Assembly: GCF_022682495.2 (NCBI RefSeq)
Contig: NC_071390.1
Coordinates: 167,611,220 to 167,675,219 of the forward strand
From: Desmodus rotundus
Lineage: Eukaryota; Chordata; Mammalia; Chiroptera; Phyllostomidae
Length of the DNA stretch: 64,000 bases
Direction: 5' to 3'
Below are positions 58,852 to 64,000 of the stretch, one piece after another; within the stretch, counting starts at the first letter, position 1; the number at the start of each line of letters is the position of its first letter. The translations under genes were made by a program, and so were the position numbers. A model generated the notes under the pieces. It had not been told where the DNA came from, did no database searches, and worked only from the letters and a program-made list of their open reading frames with translations.

Positions 58852-59520
58852 TCATAAGGGCTTGGTGATGATGAGCTTCTTTAACTTGACCTTATCTGAG
58901 AAGCACTTTATCCTCCCTTCCATTCTAAATGATAGCTTTGCTGGATACAGTAATCTTGGATGTAGGTCCTTGCGTTTAATCTTGGGTAATGTAATTATGA
59001 TGTGCCTTGTTGTGTTCCTCCTTGGGTCCAGCTTCTTTGGGACTCTCTGAGCTTCCTGGACTTCCCAGAAGTCTGTTTCCTTTGCCAGATCGGGGAAGTT
59101 CTCCATTATTTGTTCAAATAAGTTTTCAATTTTTTGTTCTTCCTCTTCTCCTTCTGGCACCCCTATAATTTGGATGTTGGAACGTTTCAAGGTGTCCTGG
59201 AGGTTCCTAAGCCTCTCCTCATTTTTCCAAGTTCTTGTTTCTTCATTCTTTTCTGGTTGGATGTTTGTTTCTTCCTTCTGGTCCATACCATTGATTTGAG
59301 TCCCAGTTTCCTTCTCATCACTATTGGTTCCCTGTACATTTTCCTTTGTTTCTCTTAGCATAGGCTTCATTTTTTCATCTGTTTTTCGAACAGATTCAAC
59401 CAAGTCTGTGAGCATATTGATAACCAGTGCTTTGAACTGTGCATCCGATAGGTTGGCTATCTCTTCGTCGCTTAGTTGTATTTTTTCTGGAGCTTTGAAG
59501 TGTTCTGTCATTTGGGCCAT
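58852..59520 (-). pseudogene. L1/HAL1 ORF1p-like ORF, 222 residues, copy B
   Basis: It encodes an L1 ORF1p-like RNA-binding protein. Residues about 12-110 are a charged, E/K-rich coiled-coil-like region ('LSDEEIANLSDAQFKALVI'). Residues about 112-180 are the RRM-like domain with 'NIQIIGVPEGEEEEQ', 'VQEAQRVPKKLDPRR' and 'RHIIITLPKIKR'. Residues about 185-222 are the end of the C-terminal domain ('LLYPAKLSFRMEG'). Compared with copy A, about 40 codons between RRM and CTD are deleted in frame at a short 'aagga' microhomology. A TGA replaces the codon that follows 'ITKPL', cutting about the last nine residues. The start is the ATG at the point where similarity to L1 ORF1 begins. The RNA-binding fold is probably compromised, so I class it as a pseudogene despite the open frame. 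Confidence 0.75.
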
Positions 59521-60112
59521 TTTGTTTGTTTGTTTGTCTTGGCGCGTCTGTTACTTTAAGGGGCGGAGCCTTAGGTGTTCACTGGGGCGGGGTAATGCTG
59601 GTGGCTGCGCTGTGACACTGTACGTGGGGGAGGGGCCGAGTGGGAGCAATGGCGCCCGCCTCACTCTCCTCCGGCTTTCAATCTTTCACTCCAATACCCA
59701 CAATCAAACTGGGCCACTCTGGTGCTGGTTCCCGAGTAAGTGGGCCTGTGCACACTCTAGACCCCTGTGGGTCTCTCCAACAACCTCTCCTGTGAGGCTG
59801 GGAGTCTCTCTTGCTGCCGCCCCAACCCCCAGGGACGCTTTCAATCAGAGGTTTGAGGCTTTATTTCCCCGAGCTAGAGCCCTGGGTTGCTCGGTCTGCT
59901 TCGCAGCCCACCGTTCGTCCGGTTTATCTGTGTGCGAATGTGGGGCCCCGGGGTGCTACCCACTGCTCTGCCTGCCCCGCTCTCCGCCACTCCGAGTCCG
60001 GCCCTCTGGGTTTATCTGCACCAATGTAGGGTTGCAGGGCCTGCTAGTGCTCGGACTGCCTGCGCCATTTGTCCCACACTCCGCCAGTCTCAGTCCCCCC
60101 ACAGCCACGTGA
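59324..60112 (+). other. Long antisense open frame over HAL1 5'UTR/ORF1 start
   Basis: A 262-codon open frame running antisense to the HAL1 copy B 5'UTR and the ORF1 N-terminal part. Copy A has a partly corresponding antisense frame at 53383-53748 (shared 'LYVGEG' and 'RLYFP' segments). Antisense 5'UTR frames are known in primate L1 (ORF0). Here no promoter or splice evidence is visible, and high GC alone lengthens open frames. I do not call it a gene. Confidence 0.3.
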
Positions 60113-60280
60113 GTCCTCTCCACCCCGGTGCCCGTCTCCGCCCCTCCTACCAGTCTGGATGAATGTTTATTTTCTATTTCCTTGGTGTGGGTTCCCCTTG
60201 CTGTTCGATTCTCTGTCAGTTCTGGTTGTGCGAGGAGGCGCAATATGTCTACCTACGCCGCCATCTTGGTTCCCCGTCTC
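59540..60280 (-). promoter_or_regulatory. GC-rich HAL1 5'UTR / internal promoter
   Basis: The 740-bp 5'UTR is the most CpG-dense part of the window, with GC boxes (GGGGCGGGG at 59584-59592, GGGGCGGAGCC at 59559-59569) and a YY1 site at the extreme 5' end. L1-type 5'UTRs act as internal promoters. The corresponding part of copy A (53138-53797) is shorter and has lost most CpGs. Confidence 0.55.
60257..60269. promoter_or_regulatory. YY1 site at the HAL1 5' end
   Basis: GCCGCCATCTTGG on the plus strand (CCAAGATGGCGGC on the element strand), about 12 bases from the element's 5' end. In L1 a YY1 site at this position directs the start of transcription. The sister elements have weaker versions ('ccaaaatggagg' at copy A, 'tcaagatggcga' at 21625-21640). 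Confidence 0.7.
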
Positions 60281-60295
60281 CTAACCTCAGTTTTT
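60281..60295. repeat. TSD, right copy, of HAL1-like copy B
   Basis: CTAACCTCAGTTTTT; pairs with 57617-57631. The following AATGA gives the TT/AAAA target on the minus strand. Confidence 0.85.
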
Positions 60296-60394
60296 AATGA
60301 TACTATTTAATTATTCCCTCAGCCTCCCCCTACCTTAATATATGTGGTACAAGAGCTAAGACTTTGCCTTGCGATTTGCATATTCCAAATTTTT

Positions 60395-60455
60395 CTTACA
60401 GTCCTGGCATCGAGTAGGTGCTCAGTAAATATTTGTTGAATGAATGGATACACAA
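60395..60455 (+). repeat. L2/MIR-type 3' end
   Basis: 'gtaggtgctcagtaaatatt' followed by 'tgttgaatgaatggatacac' is the shared 3' end of L2-type LINEs and their SINEs. Confidence 0.65.
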
Positions 60456-60459
60456 ATGA

Positions 60460-62470
60460 CCAATTTTAAGCATAATTCCTGCTTCAACCAGCTGATGTGA
60501 CATTTTCCTTTTTAGCTGTCTTTTTGGTCTAGCCCATGGTCAACTCTTAAAGAAGCTGACTGATTCTGATAAACCTTGGTGCACGGCTCGGTGTGAGTCC
60601 CGTCTTGACTGGGATTTATAATTCAGTCTGTCATCTTGGATCCAAATGGTGGCAGATAAAACTTGACAAATGAGACTTGGAGCAGATTTTAGTAGAGTTT
60701 GGTACATGGGTCGATGTACTATTTAATTGGAATGTGTGGAGTATGAATTTTACGAACCCTTAAATCCTAACCTTAAGCTACCCTGACTCTATTTTCCTTT
60801 TTAACGATACTGCTTTTTCCAAAACCTAACATCTGTGGCTAGATTAAAAGTGTCCTGGGTGGTGAAATTCCACAAGGAGTTTTAATGGTGGATATTTAGC
60901 TGTTTTCTCTAAAAGTGCCCCCATCCCCTAACTGGACAGGATTGATGATAGACACAAGGTTTCTGATGCTGTCCGGCAGCCATGCCATGTGGGAAGGCTT
61001 CTCAAGACAGAGTGGCCGAGTGGGACTGCTCTCTCACTTTTCTCTTGAGTGGGTCTATGCCGGCAGGCCGGAGATAGATGCAGATAGAAATACTGACCTC
61101 GGGCTAGGGAAAATGGAGGCTTTCCCACATGGGAGAATCTGTCCCTCCCCAGGGGTGGTAACTGCCATCGTTTCTTCCCAGAAAGCATTTTGAACATTGT
61201 AGGAAGAAGCTTTTAACTCTGACATCCAGGGTAGCCTGCTTAGAAATCCATGACATCGTGCATGAGGTTGCATGTATTTGTAGGTTGGAAAGATACAGAC
61301 AAGTGATATTGGACAAAACGTATGCTCCTCTTTGGCTTTGTTGTGGTTCTGTACCCTGGTGCTCAGGGCTGGGTTCTCATGCTGGAGACTGCATCGGCAT
61401 TCTTCAGCGACTCCTGTGTGTTTGCTGTCTCCCAGCAATTCCCAGGTTCCAGAACACTGGGAAAGCCAGTGTCAACACTGCCAGCAGAAAAGGGTAAAAT
61501 ATGGACTGCAGCCTTGTTTGCTGTTTGCAGTGGTAAATTCCGACCCAGTTCTCTCTTGAAAACATGGTCTCAGGAATGGTGAAGCCACCACATTCTGGTT
61601 TGATCTTCTTAAACACACAGCTCTCTTTTTTTGGATGTCTTAATCTTGTTTCTTCCCCAACCCCTGCATGCGCCTCTTTACTCCTTGTTCTTGTTCTCTC
61701 ATTTATAAACTTGTACGGCATCCTTTCTTTTCCATTTTTTCCTGATAGTAAAGGACACTCCTATTCATTATGGATTTGCCACCTGCAGACGTGCGCATCG
61801 AAGAGATGGGAAATGACCCATGAGTTCACCGCGTAGAGGCAAACTGCAGTAGCCTTTTAGCATGCTTTCTCGTGGCCTTTTCCCTAACCCTGTGTATGCA
61901 TAGAGAGGGGAGAGCAATTTTTTCTCCAGTCTTACAGCGGTACTGAACATTTTCCTTGCTACTTATTCTCAGTGGCCTGAGAGATGCATTGCATGGCCCA
62001 GCCAAAGCTGGACAAGGCAAGCATCTTTTATTTTTCTCATCTTCCCCTTCCTCCATCTGTTGCAGACGGCTCTGTGCCTCAGTATCACCAGGCTCCACTG
62101 TTTCTGCGTTAGGATCCTCCGACCCTTCGCCTCTCTCTTTCTGGGTTTTCGTCCTCAGAAGTCCGAGACTGGCCCACTTATCTGGTGGCCCGCAGTGCTG
62201 TGCGTGCCTACCTGTAGCTTCTCTCTTGCAGGCTGGAGAAGTGGATTGTAGTCCCGCTTCTCTGTGGCTGGCAGGAGGGAGGATGCCACTGCTCCAGGCA
62301 GGGAGGCTGAGCTTTGAAGCCCTGAGTGTCTCTCTGGCCAGCATTGATCTGCTCAGCCCAAGGCTGCTGTTGGGTTCTGGAAGTTCAGACAGGCCTTCCT
62401 CCAGCAATTTCCTCTGTGAGCACCGGACTCCCTGTTGCTTCCAGATTGTAGGAAGGGAGTGGCGTCTAAC
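60460..62470. other. Unique sequence
   Basis: No recognised repeat or gene. 61826-62531 has ~190-residue open frames on both strands over the same bases. Neither has a recognisable family, and the plus-strand frame runs into a MIR. Confidence 0.4.
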
Positions 62471-62640
62471 ATTTATTCAGCATTTACATACCCTTACTTT
62501 ACATGCATTCTCTCCTTGCAATGATCCATGAAATAGGCATTACCATCACATTTTGGAGATGAGAAAGCAGAGGCTTAGTGGGATTACCAGGCTTGCTCAA
62601 GGCCACTGCACTGGGATTCAGCCTTCAGTAGAAGAATGAA
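62465..62640 (-). repeat. MIR SINE
   Basis: 'taacatttattcagcattta', 'catgaaataggcattaccat', 'ggagatgagaaagcagaggc' and 'ttgctcaaggccactgcact' form a clear reverse-strand MIR. Confidence 0.75.
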
Positions 62641-62831
62641 CTCTAGGTCTTTGTTGTTTATTGGCTGTTGTCTGGATAAGGCTCAGCACTGCAACTGCAG
62701 CCGAGGCAAACGTCTTGCAGAGAAAGACTGGAGAGAGCCAACAGAAACAAGAGAAGGCCACCAGCCCCTGAATGATGTTCAGGGACTCCGGTAGTGTTAG
62801 CGCTGGGTCTGTCCTCAGAGGTCACCTATGC

Positions 62832-63008
62832 CAGGGGTCCTCAAGCCCTGTCACGTGTTCCATCCATCTGGGAAGCTTTAAAAAATACAAATGCCTAACC
62901 TGTGCTAACGTGTTAAAAAATTCCTGGGTGCAGGGTCCAACCTGGGCATATTTACAAAGCTCTCCAGGTGATTTGACTTTAGCGTGGAGCCAAATTTGAG
63001 AACCACTG
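62832..63008. mobile_element. MER5-type hAT non-autonomous element
   Basis: 'caggggtcctcaagccctgt' at the left, 'tgagaaccactg' at the right (inverted-repeat ends), with 'ccatctgggaagctttaaaa', 'ttcctgggtgcagggtccaa' and 'ctctccaggtgatttgactt' inside, matching the MER5 family layout. The flanking 8-bp sequences agree only at 5 of 8, so the TSD is decayed. Confidence 0.7.
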
Positions 63009-63009
63009 A

Positions 63010-64000
63010 GTTAGGCTAACCCCTTATTTGGCATTAAAGGAAACCCAGAGACAACAGCTTAGGGACATGTCCAGAATCCCAAAGTTGGTGGGGAAGAGAC
63101 TGGAGAGAGAGCAAAGCTCCCAGTCAGTGGAGCTGCTGTTTCAGGGTGAGCAGATGGGCCTGGAGCTCCGCCTTACAAGTCAGAACGCACCTGCTCCTCC
63201 CAAACTCTGGGGGCCTGGAGAGGGCGGTGTCTTTGCTAGGTGTCCCTTCCATTTCTTAGCACCAGCGAGTGTCTGAAAAGAGGCAACCTTATGTATGAAG
63301 GGACTCATCCTACTGACCCCCCATGCTCTCTGTGTGGAAGGAGCAAGCTCTGTGTTCACACCTGACTCCTGGATTTTCTGCCCCCACTCCCAACCTCCCC
63401 CTTTTCCTTTTCTCATGGGCTTTGGGGATTCCTGTTTCCAGAGCTGCCCTGTGGCCTCTCCTTTGGGGAAGGCCGTGGGGGAGAGTGGGCACAATGTAGT
63501 TAAAGGGTTGATACCACTGCTCAAAACCATTTTCAAATTCCTAAACAACTTGATTATTCTGGAAGAATTATATAAGAGACAAAAAAAAGTGTGTATGGCT
63601 TGGAGGCAGGCTGAAATTGTTTCTGATGGATTACAGGTGGTTTATATATGTCATGTGTGGTCTAACAGGATTTACGTAATAGAGTTGAGAGAAGGCAAGA
63701 CGAGGGGGAGGAGAGCGAGTGGGGCGGGGGGGTCTCGTTTCTGCTGTCTGGCTGATCCGTAATGAACTGGAGCGCATGCGTCTCTGTGGCTGGCCTTGGC
63801 CCACAGTGACCTTGGCCAATCTGAGTGAAACCAGAATGCCTTTGACCGGACTGAGAGTCAAACTGTTGTGGATTCAGGGTGCTGCTTTCGAAGAAGGAGA
63901 CACTAACTGAATACCACAATGGTTCTAATGACAAGCCTTCTCAAATTGAAGTCATTCGTCCACAATAATATTTGGAAGGTCGTATCTAAATGTATTTATA
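63010..64000. other. Unique sequence
   Basis: No recognised gene or repeat. The frames at 63180-63934 overlap on both strands and carry no known domain. A G-rich patch is at 63705-63732. Confidence 0.4.

Larger units (their letters stand above)
57627..60280 (-). mobile_element. HAL1-like element copy B with 3' transduction
   Basis: One insertion on the minus strand, from 60280 (5' end) to a 22-nt poly(A) tail (poly-T at 57627-57648). Order on the minus strand: L1-type 5' end with a YY1 motif; GC-rich 5'UTR (60280 to about 59521); ORF1 (59520-58852); 3'UTR ending 'caataaatatatttttttaa' (about 58450); then about 800 bp of non-L1 sequence (58440-57649) with an AATAAA 23 nt before the tail. The TSD, minus strand AAAAACTGAGGTTAG, flanks the whole unit (60281-60295 and 57617-57626 plus T's from the tail). 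The target reads TT/AAAA, the L1 endonuclease preference. There is no ORF2. Confidence 0.85.

Noticed and set aside
58852..59520. Functional host gene with an RNA-binding protein
   Set aside because: The product is L1 ORF1-like, lies inside a retroelement bounded by TSDs, has an in-frame deletion and a premature stop.
61956..62407. Candidate host gene on either strand
   Set aside because: Both strands are open over the same bases, no family is recognisable, and the plus-strand frame terminates in a MIR. Kept only as a low-interest finding.
1..64000. CRISPR array, operon, bacterial promoter or terminator signals
   Set aside because: The sequence is mammalian; no regularly spaced repeats with spacers and no bacterial gene organisation are present.

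Overview
The window is non-coding mammalian nuclear DNA, most likely from a bat. The host call rests on a tRNA-derived SINE of the chiropteran Ves type at 57301-57510 (minus strand), which has a recognisable A box, B box and A-rich tail and is flanked by a perfect 16-bp target-site duplication (TSD). The rest of the repeat content fits a placental mammal: many old MIR and L2 fragments, MaLR-type LTRs, hAT and Tigger-like DNA transposon remnants, and old L1 pieces. I found no exon, rRNA, tRNA gene, CRISPR array or protein gene of the host. The open frames here are short and mostly fall in repeats or simple sequence, so I read the window as intergenic or deep-intronic.

Layout: 1-20 kb is mostly unique sequence with L2/MIR fragments and two solo MaLR-like LTRs (6358-6726, 11453-11816), the first splitting an L2 copy. 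A striking 73-bp palindrome lies at 16427-16499. From 20 to 32 kb there is a series of DNA-transposon remnants and nested insertions: a hAT element with an 8-bp TSD (20350-20590), a mini-L1 inserted into a palindromic MITE-like repeat (21133-21645), and an L1 3' region split by an LTR-like repeat that is itself split by a hAT-like element (30530-31990). From 32 to 53 kb the sequence is MIR/L2-rich and otherwise unique, with a GA microsatellite, another MaLR-like LTR and a Tigger-like hairpin element (47712-47973).

The most interesting part is 53-60.3 kb. It holds two ORF2-less L1 derivatives (HAL1-like, 'half-L1') in opposite orientations. Each keeps the L1 5' end, ORF1 sequence and the 3' end, and each is bounded by its own TSD. 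The second one (57627-60280, minus) also carries about 800 bp of unrelated downstream DNA that ends in an AATAAA signal and a 22-nt poly(A) tail. This is the structure of a 3' transduction by an ORF2-less element. A third L1 derivative with both ends but no coding body is the mini-L1 at 21133-21645. Together they suggest that deleted, trans-mobilised L1 derivatives have been repeatedly successful in this lineage.

Three CTCF-like motifs (6908, 22924, 42695), all in the plus orientation, and several AT-rich, homeodomain-site-rich stretches are candidate regulatory sequence. These are motif reads only, with no conservation data behind them.
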